From positions 1-64,000 of the forward strand of contig NZ_LABX01000072.1 of the NCBI RefSeq assembly GCF_001043915.1: DNA of 64,000 nt, written 5' to 3'. Each line of letters begins with the position of its first letter. The stretch's first letter is position 1. Shown here piece after piece: positions 54,356 through 62,494 of this stretch. The stretch comes from Methylobacterium aquaticum. GTDB taxonomy: Bacteria; Pseudomonadota; Alphaproteobacteria; Rhizobiales; Beijerinckiaceae. Both the position numbers and the translations under genes were made by a program. The notes beneath the pieces are model-generated. The model was not told the origin of the DNA. It searched no databases and worked only from the letters and a program-made list of their open reading frames with translations.

Positions 54356-55060
54356 TTAGGCGAGGCGCTTCGCGGTCGAGCGCGAGCACCCAACGGCTTT
54401 CTCGATGGCGAAGATCTCCACGCAGGCACCGACCGGGGGGAGGAGCGCCTCGTCGATGGGCTCGGGCGGCATCTTCGCGACGAACGTGTTGACCGCCTGA
54501 GCGAGCCGGGCGGCCCGGGCGAGCGACAGCTGCTTCTCGAACCGCGCGCCCCTGGCACGGCTGTCGCCCTCGCGGCGCATCTCGGCGAGGCGCTCGCCCC
54601 ACTTCCATTCGTCCAGCGCCTGGGCGGTGGCGTGCGCGATCCACTTGGCGTGCAGGTCGCCGACAGCGGGGCCGACGAGGAGCGCCCGGGCGGACCAGGC
54701 CTCTCCCGTGCCCGGGTCGCTGACGTAAGCCCGGAGTGGTGCCCCGGCATCCATGTGCGGGGCAACCTCGCGGGCGACGCCCCGAGGCAGATGCCCGAGC
54801 CTGATATCGTTGCGCCACCAAACTTCGACGGCGCGTGGGTCGTGCTCGTTGTCCGGCGCCCGGACGAGGACGAGGCGGTCCCCGGCGCGGGGACGGACGG
54901 GATCGCCGTCGAGGCCCTCACGTTCGTAATCGTAGAACTGCAGGCCGGCGATCTCGCACCCGGCCCAGGGCTCGCCGGCGCGGATGCGGTCGGCCTCAAT
55001 GGCAGCGTCCGCGCCGGCGAGGAGGACGGCGCCGGGGAGCTCGAAGGGGGACTCGCTCAT
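54356..55060 (-). CDS. HIRAN-domain protein, possibly truncated, 234 aa
   Basis: A HIRAN domain occupies about residues 38-115: AGLQFYDYEREG, then RAGDRLVLVRAPDNEHDPRA, IRLGHLPRGVAREVAPHMD and PLRAYV. HIRAN domains bind DNA ends in remodellers and in some phage or defence proteins. The C-terminus ends in an HTH-like AIEKAVGCSRSTAKRLA and then TAA. After that TAA the same frame stays open for 47 codons with protein-like sequence (VQVRMRGWFAERSD; AELRAAMAEWASRP) to a second stop at 54212. The TAA may be a recent nonsense change. It starts 3 bases after the preceding gene in a tight operon. Confidence 0.7.
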   Translation of the reverse strand: MSESPFELPGAVLLAGADAAIEADRIRAGEPWAGCEIAGLQFYDYEREGLDGDPVRPRAGDRLVLVRAPDNEHDPRAVEVWWRNDIRLGHLPRGVAREVAPHMDAGAPLRAYVSDPGTGEAWSARALLVGPAVGDLHAKWIAHATAQALDEWKWGERLAEMRREGDSRARGARFEKQLSLARAARLAQAVNTFVAKMPPEPIDEALLPPVGACVEIFAIEKAVGCSRSTAKRLA

Positions 55061-55063
55061 CGG

Positions 55064-55336
55064 CTATTCCTCGACGATGCGCTGGAGGATTTTGATGTAC
55101 TGGCGCACATACCAGCGTGCCATACGGAGGGTCTCGTCGGAGGGCTGACCTTGACCCGCCCGCCAACGGCGCGCGTCGCGCTCGCTCTCACCGAGGTCGT
55201 TGGCCAGTTTGGCGTGCCAAAGGTCGCCATGCAGGGCGCGTCCGATCCGCTCCAACTGCTCGTAGTTCGTCTCGTCGAGGGCCGGGCCGCCGTTCCCACG
55301 GGCAGCGGGAGATGGGATGTCGAGGCTGAGCTTCAT
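55064..55336 (-). CDS. Small HTH-like protein, 90 aa (tandem paralogue 2)
   Basis: The core RIGRALHGDLWHAKLANDLG, then ESERDARRWRAGQGQP, aligns directly with RIGRAMYGPLWIGKLAADNG and LSHQSVRRWLAGQGSP in the preceding gene, so the two are tandem duplicates. The pattern is a compact helix-turn-helix. The ATG overlaps the upstream stop by 4 bases. Likely a DNA-binding accessory of the element; target unknown. Confidence 0.7.
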   Translation of the reverse strand: MKLSLDIPSPAARGNGGPALDETNYEQLERIGRALHGDLWHAKLANDLGESERDARRWRAGQGQPSDETLRMARWYVRQYIKILQRIVEE

Positions 55337-55608
55337 GGCGTCTCATCCCCGACAGCGCGCATCACGCGGGCGGCATGTTCCCTTGCGATGAGCTTCACAA
55401 GCCTGAAGTCGAAGGCAGTGGGACTGCCCTGGCCCGCCAGCCACCGACGGACGCTCTGGTGCGACAGGCCGTTGTCGGCGGCCAATTTCCCAATCCAGAG
55501 GGGGCCGTACATCGCCCGTCCGATGCGGGCGATGACGTCGATTGGGCGCTCGGCGGGAGCCTCGGCAGCGGGGGCCGGCTCGTGCCGGACTGGGGATGCC
55601 TCAGACAT
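55333..55608 (-). CDS. Small HTH-like protein, 91 aa (tandem paralogue 1)
   Basis: The start MSEASPVRHE (55606-55608) overlaps the upstream gene end by 8 bases. An Ala/Pro-rich N-terminus of about 30 residues is followed by ARIGRAMYGPLWIGKLAADN and the HTH LSHQSVRRWLAGQGSP. It is paralogous to the next gene. Members of this type occur in phage and island regulatory clusters (inference). Confidence 0.7.
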   Translation of the reverse strand: MSEASPVRHEPAPAAEAPAERPIDVIARIGRAMYGPLWIGKLAADNGLSHQSVRRWLAGQGSPTAFDFRLVKLIAREHAARVMRAVGDETP

Positions 55609-56773
55609 GGAAGTCCGCCATCTCAAGCTCGGGCAGATCGCGACCGTCGGCCAGCGCTTGGAACCAGCTGGCTAGCGCAGGGGACATGCGCGGCGCCGTA
55701 AATCCGGCAAGTTCCGGTTCGAGCGCCGCGGGACGGGCCCGGGCCTGGTCGACGTCGGCACGGATGAACTCGACAGCCTCCCCCGGCGTGATCTGTGCGC
55801 GCTGCGCCAGGTCGACCGCGATGGCGAGATCCCCAACGGTCAGGCGGCCGGGCGGCTGGACGGGCGCGGCGGGACGGAAGATCGGCTCCGGACGCGGTGC
55901 GGGCACCGGCTCGGGTGCAACCGCCTCGACCTGGGCAGCCAGGGCGGCGGCGGCGTCGAGGCGGCGCCAATGGGCGTAGACCGTCTGGACCGAGACCTCC
56001 CAATCGTAGGCCATGCGGGCGGCGGTCTTGCCCTGGGCGCGCTCGGCCCGGATGACGTCGTCGGTGGGCATGCGGCGCATGCGGGGCATGGGGTAGGTCT
56101 CCGGGATGGGGGGCGTGACGGTGACAGGGGGCTCGGGTTCGGCCGGTTCGGGCTCCGGCTCCAGCGCAGCGAGGTCGGGGAAGACGGCGGCGACGGCGGC
56201 CGGGTCCTCGTCCCGGAGTGCCGCTGCGAGAACCGCGTCGACCGGGGGCAGGACGTAGCGGCCGGTGGCGGGCTGCGCGGCGACCAGGGCTAGCGCCGCG
56301 CGGATGACGGAACCGACGGCGCGCTCGAAGGTCAGCCTCGCCTCCCAGGCCGAGATGGCCTCGACGTCGCCGCGACGGGCCCTTGCCCCGAGCGAGGTCG
56401 CGACGCCCCTTTCCTCGGAAGAGATCGTCGGCGGCGTCAGGCCGCGGCGCGAATACAGGCCCTGCGCGCCGACGCTGATGCCGGCCGCCCGGGTGCCCCG
56501 CTTGGCGCTCCCGAGGGCGTAGCCCGTCTCGATGGCGACGGCCGCCTCGGCTTCCGAGCACGACATCGAGCGACCCCCGGTGCGGGGCGGGGAGACGCGG
56601 CCTGCCTGGGCGCGCCCCTTCTGCGCGAGGGAGCTCAGCGTGCGCTCGCCAATCCAAAACCAGCGCTCGCAGGCCATATCCAGGCCGTGCGAATCGACGA
56701 TCCGGGCAACGAGCGCCGGCGACGGCGTCTCGTAGACGTCGCCGTCGATGCTGGAGAGGGCGCCGCCCGTCAT
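55601..56773 (-). CDS. Hypothetical protein with HTH segment, 390 aa
   Basis: N-terminal part: ARIVDSHGLDMACERWFWIG and AEAAVAIETGYALGSAKRGT. Middle: a Pro/Glu-rich linker (about 215-240). Then an HTH-like DDVIRAERAQGKTAARMAYD and WEVSVQTVYAHWRRL (about 250-285). An Ala/Pro-rich linker and a C-terminal helical section follow. I do not recognise the family. It overlaps both neighbours by a few bases within the minus-strand operon. Confidence 0.65.
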   Translation of the reverse strand: MTGGALSSIDGDVYETPSPALVARIVDSHGLDMACERWFWIGERTLSSLAQKGRAQAGRVSPPRTGGRSMSCSEAEAAVAIETGYALGSAKRGTRAAGISVGAQGLYSRRGLTPPTISSEERGVATSLGARARRGDVEAISAWEARLTFERAVGSVIRAALALVAAQPATGRYVLPPVDAVLAAALRDEDPAAVAAVFPDLAALEPEPEPAEPEPPVTVTPPIPETYPMPRMRRMPTDDVIRAERAQGKTAARMAYDWEVSVQTVYAHWRRLDAAAALAAQVEAVAPEPVPAPRPEPIFRPAAPVQPPGRLTVGDLAIAVDLAQRAQITPGEAVEFIRADVDQARARPAALEPELAGFTAPRMSPALASWFQALADGRDLPELEMADFHV

Positions 56774-57057
56774 AGCAGGCTCCCCTGCGAGGGGCGGCGG
56801 GGATCGGCCGAGGGCATGAGCACCGGGCGCCGGGGTGGGACCGGCGTCGCCGCGGCCGGGATGGTGCGGACCTGGGCGACGGGACGGGCGTCGACCGGCG
56901 CGGCCGGGGGCATCTCCGACGGGATGTCGACGACAGGCGCACGGGCGGCGTGCCTGTTGAAGGAGGGGCTTGCGGCGAGGCGGATGTCTGCTTCGAGGTG
57001 CCGAAGGAAATCGGGCAGGTCGACGAGGTCCGGGTCGTCGAGGAACGGGTTACGCAT
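56770..57057 (-). CDS. Hypothetical protein, 95 aa
   Basis: An acidic N-terminus (NPFLDDPDLVDLPDFLRHLE) and a Pro/Ala-rich, probably disordered remainder. It overlaps the gene before by 8 bases and the gene after by 4. No domain is recognised; expression in the operon is supported mainly by the overlaps. Confidence 0.55.
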   Translation of the reverse strand: MRNPFLDDPDLVDLPDFLRHLEADIRLAASPSFNRHAARAPVVDIPSEMPPAAPVDARPVAQVRTIPAAATPVPPRRPVLMPSADPRRPSQGSLL

Positions 57058-57274
57058 GGGCGGCCTCCCGCGGCGCGAGCGTGTAGACGGTGTGCGACTG
57101 CAGCCCGAGAGCCGCCAGCAGGCGGGGCCCCGGGGGCTTGGCCCCGCGGGCGACCTCGCAGACGTAGGTGTGCGAGAGGCCGACCGAGGCGGCCCATGAA
57201 CGGTGCGACCCGGCCGCGCCCACGCGCTCCCGAAGGAGCGCGAGGACGGCCTTCGTGTCGGCGGGCTGGCTCAC
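57050..57274 (-). CDS. Small HTH regulator, 74 aa
   Basis: The HTH segment RSWAASVGLSHTYVCEVARG (about 26-45), then KPPGPRLLAALGLQ, is of Cro/C1 type. I chose the GTG at 57272-57274 because it overlaps the upstream stop as GTGA; the frame is open further upstream. It is a likely control protein of the element, with the palindrome at 57696-57708 as a possible operator. Confidence 0.7.
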   Translation of the reverse strand: MSQPADTKAVLALLRERVGAAGSHRSWAASVGLSHTYVCEVARGAKPPGPRLLAALGLQSHTVYTLAPREAAHA

Positions 57275-57666
57275 GCCGCGGTCGCCGGCTCGGTGGCGGG
57301 CTTGGCGTGGGGGTCGACCCAGGCCTCGAACTCGGCGCTCTCGACCCAATGGGCGGGGTAGTTCCCGTGCATCCATGAGAGCACGCGCATGTCGTAGCGC
57401 TTGCCGTGGTTGTTGCTGCCCGGCGTGCCGACGCGGAGATCGTGCTCGGCCTCCTCCAGGGTGGCGATGACGATGTGGGCCTCGCCGGCGCCCTTCATCG
57501 TCTTGCCCTTTCGGGGGGTGACGAGGTCGCCGACGGCGAACGGGATGTGCCGGCCGTAGAAGGCGGCATGCTCCCGTAGGGCGACATCGATCAGGGCGGG
57601 CGGACGGTGCTCGGTCTCACCGAGATGCTCGCGAGCGAACTCCGCGAACAGGCGCTCCATGCTCAT
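57271..57666 (-). CDS. Hypothetical protein, 131 aa
   Basis: First gene of the minus-strand operon. RLFAEFAREHLGETEHRPPA, IPFAVGDLVTPRKGKTMKGA and EAHIVIATLEEAEHDLRVGT suggest a small alpha/beta protein with an SH3-like or KOW-like strand (GDLVTPRKG). No confident family. The start is ATG at 57664-57666, with a second ATG two codons in. Confidence 0.65.
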   Translation of the reverse strand: MSMERLFAEFAREHLGETEHRPPALIDVALREHAAFYGRHIPFAVGDLVTPRKGKTMKGAGEAHIVIATLEEAEHDLRVGTPGSNNHGKRYDMRVLSWMHGNYPAHWVESAEFEAWVDPHAKPATEPATAA

Positions 57667-57670
57667 ATTG

Positions 57671-57708
57671 CTTCGACTTTCGAAGGAAGTATTGGTGAAC
57701 GGCGTTCA
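57671..57708. promoter_or_regulatory. Operator candidates in the divergent promoter region
   Basis: A perfect 13-bp palindrome TGAACG-G-CGTTCA lies at 57696-57708, and CTTCG-ACTTT-CGAAG at 57671-57685. Both sit between the divergent operons (57666 leftward, 57919 rightward), where a Cro/C1-type switch would be expected. The remainder to 57900 shows no gene. Confidence 0.45.
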
Positions 57709-57918
57709 GTGAATCCAAACGTGTACATGGAAGCGTACGGGTCGCCGGCATGGTGTCAACGGGGTGCGTCATCTTGGTCTTCAGTCACCGACGAGGAGTG
57801 TGTAGGATCTACACATGCGCCATAGGCTACGTCGCCCGTTAACCGCGATGACCATGTACCCCTTCCCCCCATGAACACCGATTTCGTCTGAAAGCCCCTT
57901 GCGAAATTCTTGGTTGCG

Positions 57919-58926
57919 ATGGCAGCATTCTGGAATCCCGCAGGCTTCCAGGATTCGCCGCAGATGCTCTCCCTCCTCATCCTCGCTCTCGCCGCTGCCG
58001 GGGTCGTCATCCCCGTGCTGCTCGCCGCCATCGCCGCATCCCGGGGCGGTCCTGAGACCGCCCCAGCGGTCCCCGCACCCATCGGGGCGGCCCTCCCGGT
58101 CGCCGCCCTAGGGCTGACGTGGCGCCGCCTGCGAGACGTCCGAACCCGGCGGGGCGACCGGACGCTCTGGGCCGGCGACGGCGATACGGCGATCTACAGC
58201 CGTGCCTACCGCCTCCTCCGCGTCCCTCTTGCCGAGGTCGGGTTCTCCTGGGGGACGGCCGAACGTGCAGGGGGCGTCGTCCAGCCCTTGTGCTGGGAGG
58301 ACCCGACAAGGGGCGATCAGGCCATCCTCGATGCGCTCACCGACGCCGATGAGGCTCTCGCCTACGACGACCGTCGTATTGCCCGGGAGGACGAGCGTCG
58401 CCGGCAGACGGATGCCCTCGACGCCGAGCTCCACGGCGAGAGCCGCAAGGCGGACCTGCAGCGCCTGCGCGAATCGCTGCGGGACCTGCATTGGGCTTGG
58501 TCGAAGAAGCGCCGCGAGCTCGCCGAGGGGCTCCTGCGCGAGCCGGAGGCCGAGGGCGGCATCCCCAAGGCCGTCGTCGCGAAACTGGCGCGCGATCTCA
58601 CCGCCGACGTCGACGAGACCATCCGCCGGGTCCGTGAGCGCATCGCCCAGGACCCGTCGAAGGGCTGGCTGAAGCTCGCCGAGAACCAAGCCATCCATGC
58701 CCCTCTCAGGACCGCGCTTCAGATTCTCTCCAGCCACGACGAGGATTTCGCGACGCTGGATAACGGCGTGGGCTGGGGCAAGTCCCACAGCCACGCCGGG
58801 CACATCCTGTCTGGCATGACCGAGTTCACCGTCATCGAGGCGTCGCAGGGACTCGCAGCGGTCTGGCGGCACCGCAAGCAACTCCGGCCGGAGCTTCGGC
58901 TGGCCATCTTCGGTTCGGAGGCGTGA
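57919..58926 (+). CDS. Membrane-anchored coiled-coil protein of unknown function, 335 aa
   Basis: One N-terminal membrane helix (LSLLILALAAAGVVIPVLLAA, about 17-37) is followed by a cytoplasmic-type body. This is a small domain with LWAGDGDTAIYSRAYRLLRV, a long charged helical region (about 140-215; KADLQRLRESLRDLHWAWSK) and a C-terminal part with ALQILSSHDEDFATLDNGVG. I took the ATG at 57919; a TTG at 57910 would add 3 residues. No clear ribosome site. It is coupled to the next gene by a GTGA overlap. Confidence 0.6.
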   Translation: MAAFWNPAGFQDSPQMLSLLILALAAAGVVIPVLLAAIAASRGGPETAPAVPAPIGAALPVAALGLTWRRLRDVRTRRGDRTLWAGDGDTAIYSRAYRLLRVPLAEVGFSWGTAERAGGVVQPLCWEDPTRGDQAILDALTDADEALAYDDRRIAREDERRRQTDALDAELHGESRKADLQRLRESLRDLHWAWSKKRRELAEGLLREPEAEGGIPKAVVAKLARDLTADVDETIRRVRERIAQDPSKGWLKLAENQAIHAPLRTALQILSSHDEDFATLDNGVGWGKSHSHAGHILSGMTEFTVIEASQGLAAVWRHRKQLRPELRLAIFGSEA

Positions 58927-59996
58927 TCATGGCCAAGCGCAAGCAGAGCCCCTGGCAGGGCGACCTCTTTGTCGCCGACGCCCTCGTCTACACCGCGTCC
59001 AAGGACGCCCTCGTCGGGGAGCTCCTCCAGCACATGAAGGACGCCTTGCCGCCGGGCGTGCCCATGGCGGTGACCGAGGTCGTCTCGGTCGTCCGTGACC
59101 CGCACGGTGCCCTGGTCGGGCGCGTGCGCGTCTTCGACGGCCAACTCCACACCGTCCGAGTCCGGGGCAACCCGCACTCGGTGCGGGAATACTCGTGGCC
59201 AGACCTGAAGGTGCCCTTCGGATGGGACGAGGAAGCCCGATCATGGCGCCGGTACCCGAAGGACGCCGATCAGCCCAAGCCCGACGTTGCCCCGTCCCCC
59301 GGCGAGCGCCTCGTCGCGGCGGGTCTTGTCGATGAAACGTGGCTCCGGCTCGGCGGCGACCTGCGTGACCCTGATGCTCCGGAGAAGCCGCGGTCCCTGG
59401 CCACGCCCCTATTCGCCAAAGTCCTCGGGTCGGGCGAAGTGCGCCTCTTCCTGAATTTCCCATCGGCCAGCGGCTTGGCGTTTGTTCAGCGGGTCGAGGC
59501 CATAAGTGGCTTGAAGGCGGCTTGGGACACCGAGGAGATTGACAGCCCCTTCCGGTACCGCGGGCACCACGCCGAGGATCTAACGACCGACGCGGGCTGG
59601 GAGTCCCTCGCGGCAACCCTGGAGCACACCACCTCAGACTACGTCGCCATGTACGCCGCCCGGGCGGCCATCGAAGGCAGGCTCGCCATCGCGAACGCAC
59701 GATCCCTCATGGACGCCGCGGGGGTCCCGGAACCCGAGTCTCCCGGCCGGGAGGCTGCGATAGCGAGGCTCCAAGTGCAAGCGTCCGGGCAGGTCATGCC
59801 GGTCGTCGAGGACGCCTGGGCCGTCATCCACGCGGCGGAGGATGGCTTGATCAAGCCGGGCGGCTGGGCGAACGGGTACCAAATACCGGCCACGCTGACG
59901 GAGGCGGGCCGGGTGCGGTTCGGGCTCGCGCCGAAGCGGCAATTGAAGGCGTTGCAAAACAGCAGCGCATCACGGGTGCGGCCGAATGCACGTTAA
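58923..59996 (+). CDS. Hypothetical protein, 357 aa, coupled to the membrane protein
   Basis: The GTG at 58923 overlaps the upstream stop (GTGA); ATG at 58929 is an alternative. N-terminal section: DALVYTASKDALVGELLQHM and VTEVVSVVRDPHGALVGRVR. Middle: SGEVRLFLNFPSASGLAFVQ. C-terminal half: helical (DYVAMYAARAAIEGRLAIAN). No signal peptide or membrane helix and no family recognised. Presumably works with the membrane partner. Confidence 0.65.
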   Translation: MIMAKRKQSPWQGDLFVADALVYTASKDALVGELLQHMKDALPPGVPMAVTEVVSVVRDPHGALVGRVRVFDGQLHTVRVRGNPHSVREYSWPDLKVPFGWDEEARSWRRYPKDADQPKPDVAPSPGERLVAAGLVDETWLRLGGDLRDPDAPEKPRSLATPLFAKVLGSGEVRLFLNFPSASGLAFVQRVEAISGLKAAWDTEEIDSPFRYRGHHAEDLTTDAGWESLAATLEHTTSDYVAMYAARAAIEGRLAIANARSLMDAAGVPEPESPGREAAIARLQVQASGQVMPVVEDAWAVIHAAEDGLIKPGGWANGYQIPATLTEAGRVRFGLAPKRQLKALQNSSASRVRPNAR

Positions 59997-60136
59997 TCAC
60001 GGAGCTAGTGCTTGATTGCCGCTCGTCCGTGCAAGCAGTAGATTTTTACACACGCTTGCCGCACCCGTTGACAAGCAAGTCGAGCCTAGCTGTGTCGCGG
60101 CTTGTTTTGAATTCTACGACAAAAATTGAGGCATAT

Positions 60137-60424
60137 ATGAGCGATACACTAAAGTTTTTCGTGAAAATCAATGGGACCGTCCGCATCGAGACAGTTATTG
60201 CCGACAGCCATGAGCATGCGGCCCAGCGCTTCCTTCTCAGAGTCGCTCGACGGGACTTAGGGTCGAGAGGCTATAAACCTCAGGTTATTCGCGAGGGGGT
60301 TACAGATACTGGCGCGAATTGGTGGAGAGGAGAGTTGTGGCGTCGAGCGCGCGACGGTAACGGTTGGGTAACCGATGATTACCGCGCCATATTCACAACG
60401 CGAGAAATACCTCTTGAATCGTGA
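60137..60424 (+). CDS. Small hypothetical protein of lower GC content, 95 aa
   Basis: MSDTLKFFVKINGTVRIETV, then IADSHEHAAQRFLLRVARRD and NWWRGELWRRARDGNGWVTD, gives a plausible compact beta-alpha-beta protein. The DNA here and upstream (about 60040-60430) is visibly less GC-rich than the rest of the window, with frequent A/T third positions, suggesting separate acquisition. I chose the ATG at 60137. A TTGACA lies at 60068-60073, but its -10 partner is poor. Confidence 0.6.
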   Translation: MSDTLKFFVKINGTVRIETVIADSHEHAAQRFLLRVARRDLGSRGYKPQVIREGVTDTGANWWRGELWRRARDGNGWVTDDYRAIFTTREIPLES

Positions 60425-60609
60425 GGCGATAGGCAACCAGCGGTCTCATCATGGCGCCGAGATTGGGGCGAATTCCTCGGAAGTCGTGTACAGGCTGAGA
60501 TCTCGCTAGCCTGCTCTCTCTGAGCTTCGCCCTATCGACATCCGCGCAGGCTTCGTCCCGCGTGGGAGCACCTTGTGCGAACCCGGGGAAATCGCACATA
60601 AGGCCGGAG

Positions 60610-60981
60610 ATGGTCTCGCGAGACGGGCATAGCCGCCGACGGGCGGCACGGAGATGGTGGGCGCTCGCCGCCCGCCTGCTCGCGCTCGCCCTCGCCCTGT
60701 CGCTGGTCGCGCCCGTCACGGGCTACGCGCACGACCTCGCCTATCACGGGGGCCACCGGCAGGCCGCGCAAGTGACGCTGTCGGCCTCCGCGCCGGACGC
60801 GGGCGCGAACGACCCCGGCCTGGCCTGCCACATCCATTGCGGCTGCCACCAAGTCACCCCGGCGGCGGCCACCGGTCCCGTCATGCCCCGCATCGAAGCC
60901 GTGCCCCCGGTCTACGCCAGCTTGACCGAGACGGCCTCGTCAATCGACCCCGACCGCCTGCCAAGACCCCCTCGCGCGTGA
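60610..60981 (+). CDS. Exported small His/Cys-motif protein upstream of metal efflux genes, 123 aa
   Basis: A basic n-region (SRDGHSRRRAARRWW) and hydrophobic LAARLLALALALSLVAPVTG form a signal peptide with cleavage near GYAH. The mature part carries HDLAYHGGHRQ and CHIHCGCHQ, likely metal-binding. Proteins of this kind precede CzcBA-like operons and are thought to sense or buffer metal in the periplasm (CzcI-like role, inference). I took the ATG at 60610 because AAGGCCGGAG precedes it. Confidence 0.65.
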   Translation: MVSRDGHSRRRAARRWWALAARLLALALALSLVAPVTGYAHDLAYHGGHRQAAQVTLSASAPDAGANDPGLACHIHCGCHQVTPAAATGPVMPRIEAVPPVYASLTETASSIDPDRLPRPPRA

Positions 60982-61109
60982 GGTGACGGCGCCGTCGCGG
61001 CGCGTCCCCGCCCTGCGCCGTCCGCGGTGCCGGGTCCCTCACGTGAACATACGGGTCCGACCGCGCACGCCTCCCCGCGTCGAACGGAAGCCCGTCCGAG
61101 CAGGCCCCC

Positions 61110-62480
61110 ATGCGTATCCTCCTCTCCGCGGTCCTCCTGGCCGCCGGCGTCGCCATCGGTGCCGCCGTCCCCGCCGTCACCGGCTTCGTCCAAGACAGCC
61201 TATCCGCCGCCGGCCTGCCGAAAGACCTGTTCGCGTTCGCTGCGGGCCCGGCTCCCGCCAAGCCCGAGCCCGCAAGGGTCGGGGCCGGGCAGGACGACGA
61301 TGACGACAAGGGCGCCGCGTCCCCCGAAAAGGCCCACGGCCAGGTTCCCGGAGGGCACGGGCACGAGGCGGCCGAGGGGCACGCCGAGGCCGAGGCGGGC
61401 GTGATCAAGATGGCCCCCGAGCAGGTCTCGGGGCAGGACATCTCGGTCGTGAAGGTCGAGGGCGGCACCCTCGCCCGGCACCTCCTGGTGCCCGGCACCA
61501 TCACCCCCGACACCGACAGGATCGCCCGTGTCCCGGCCCGGGTCGTTGGTACCGTCGCGGAGATGCGCAAGCGTCTCGGCGACCGGGTCGCCAAGGACGA
61601 GGTCGTCGCCGTCCTCGAAAGCCGGGAGGTCGCCGACGCCAAGAGCGAGTACCTCACCGCCTCCGTGCGGGCCGAGCTGGAGAAGACCAACTACGACCGG
61701 CAGCAGGCGCTCTGGGACAAGCGCATCTCGTCGGAGCAGGTCTACCTGCAGGCCAAGGCGACCTATACGGAAGCCACCCTGCGCGTCGACCTCTCCCGCC
61801 AGAAGCTCTCCGCCCTGGGGCTGAGCGCGACCGAGGTCGCGGCCGCGCAGAAGCGGGACGAGGCGACGCCGAACCAGTCCACCCTGCGCCGGTATGAGCT
61901 CCGCTCGTCGCTCGCCGGCCGCATCGTCGAGCGCAAGGTCGACGTCGGGACGAAGGTCGGCGGAGAGGGGGACCCGGCCGACGTCTACACCGTTGCCGAC
62001 CTCTCGACCGTCTGGATCGAACTCTCGGTGCCGACCACCGAGCTTGCCAAGGTGCGGGAGGGCGCACCGGTCGCGGTCACCCCGGCCCAGGAAGGCGGCG
62101 ACCGCCATGCCGACGGCAAGGTCGTTTTCGTCAGCCCGTTCCTGAACCCGGACACCCGCTCGGCCCGGGTCATCGTCGCCCTGCCGAACCCAGACCTCGC
62201 CTGGCGCCCCGGCACCTTCGTCACCGCCGAGGTCGAGATCGCGCACGACGCGGTCGAGGTGCGCGTCCCGAAGGCTGCCCTGCAGTCGGTCGGGGGAGAG
62301 CGCGTCGTCTTCGTGCGCACGGAGGAAGGCTTCGAGAAGCGCGAGGTTGAGCTCGGGCGCTCGGACGACGATTCCTACGAGGTCGTCTCCGGCCTGAAGC
62401 CGGGCGACCCCATCGCGGTCGCCAACTCCTTCCTCCTCAAGGCCGAGCTCGGAAAGTCCGAAGCCGGCGACGACGACTGA
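61110..62480 (+). CDS. czcB: RND efflux periplasmic adaptor subunit (CzcB-like)
   Basis: A 456-residue membrane-fusion protein. An N-terminal signal/anchor (ILLSAVLLAAGVAIGAAVPA) precedes a linker with five consecutive Asp and a His/Glu-rich part (HGHEAAEGHAEAEAG, about 87-101), fitting a divalent-metal pump. The lipoyl/barrel region has RIARVPARVVGTVAEMRKRL, the hairpin about 180-260, and the beta-barrel ADLSTVWIELSVPTTELAKV. It bridges the inner-membrane pump to an outer-membrane channel. It lies 14 bases before czcA. Confidence 0.92.
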   Translation: MRILLSAVLLAAGVAIGAAVPAVTGFVQDSLSAAGLPKDLFAFAAGPAPAKPEPARVGAGQDDDDDKGAASPEKAHGQVPGGHGHEAAEGHAEAEAGVIKMAPEQVSGQDISVVKVEGGTLARHLLVPGTITPDTDRIARVPARVVGTVAEMRKRLGDRVAKDEVVAVLESREVADAKSEYLTASVRAELEKTNYDRQQALWDKRISSEQVYLQAKATYTEATLRVDLSRQKLSALGLSATEVAAAQKRDEATPNQSTLRRYELRSSLAGRIVERKVDVGTKVGGEGDPADVYTVADLSTVWIELSVPTTELAKVREGAPVAVTPAQEGGDRHADGKVVFVSPFLNPDTRSARVIVALPNPDLAWRPGTFVTAEVEIAHDAVEVRVPKAALQSVGGERVVFVRTEEGFEKREVELGRSDDDSYEVVSGLKPGDPIAVANSFLLKAELGKSEAGDDD

Positions 62481-62494
62481 GCAGGAGACCGGAC

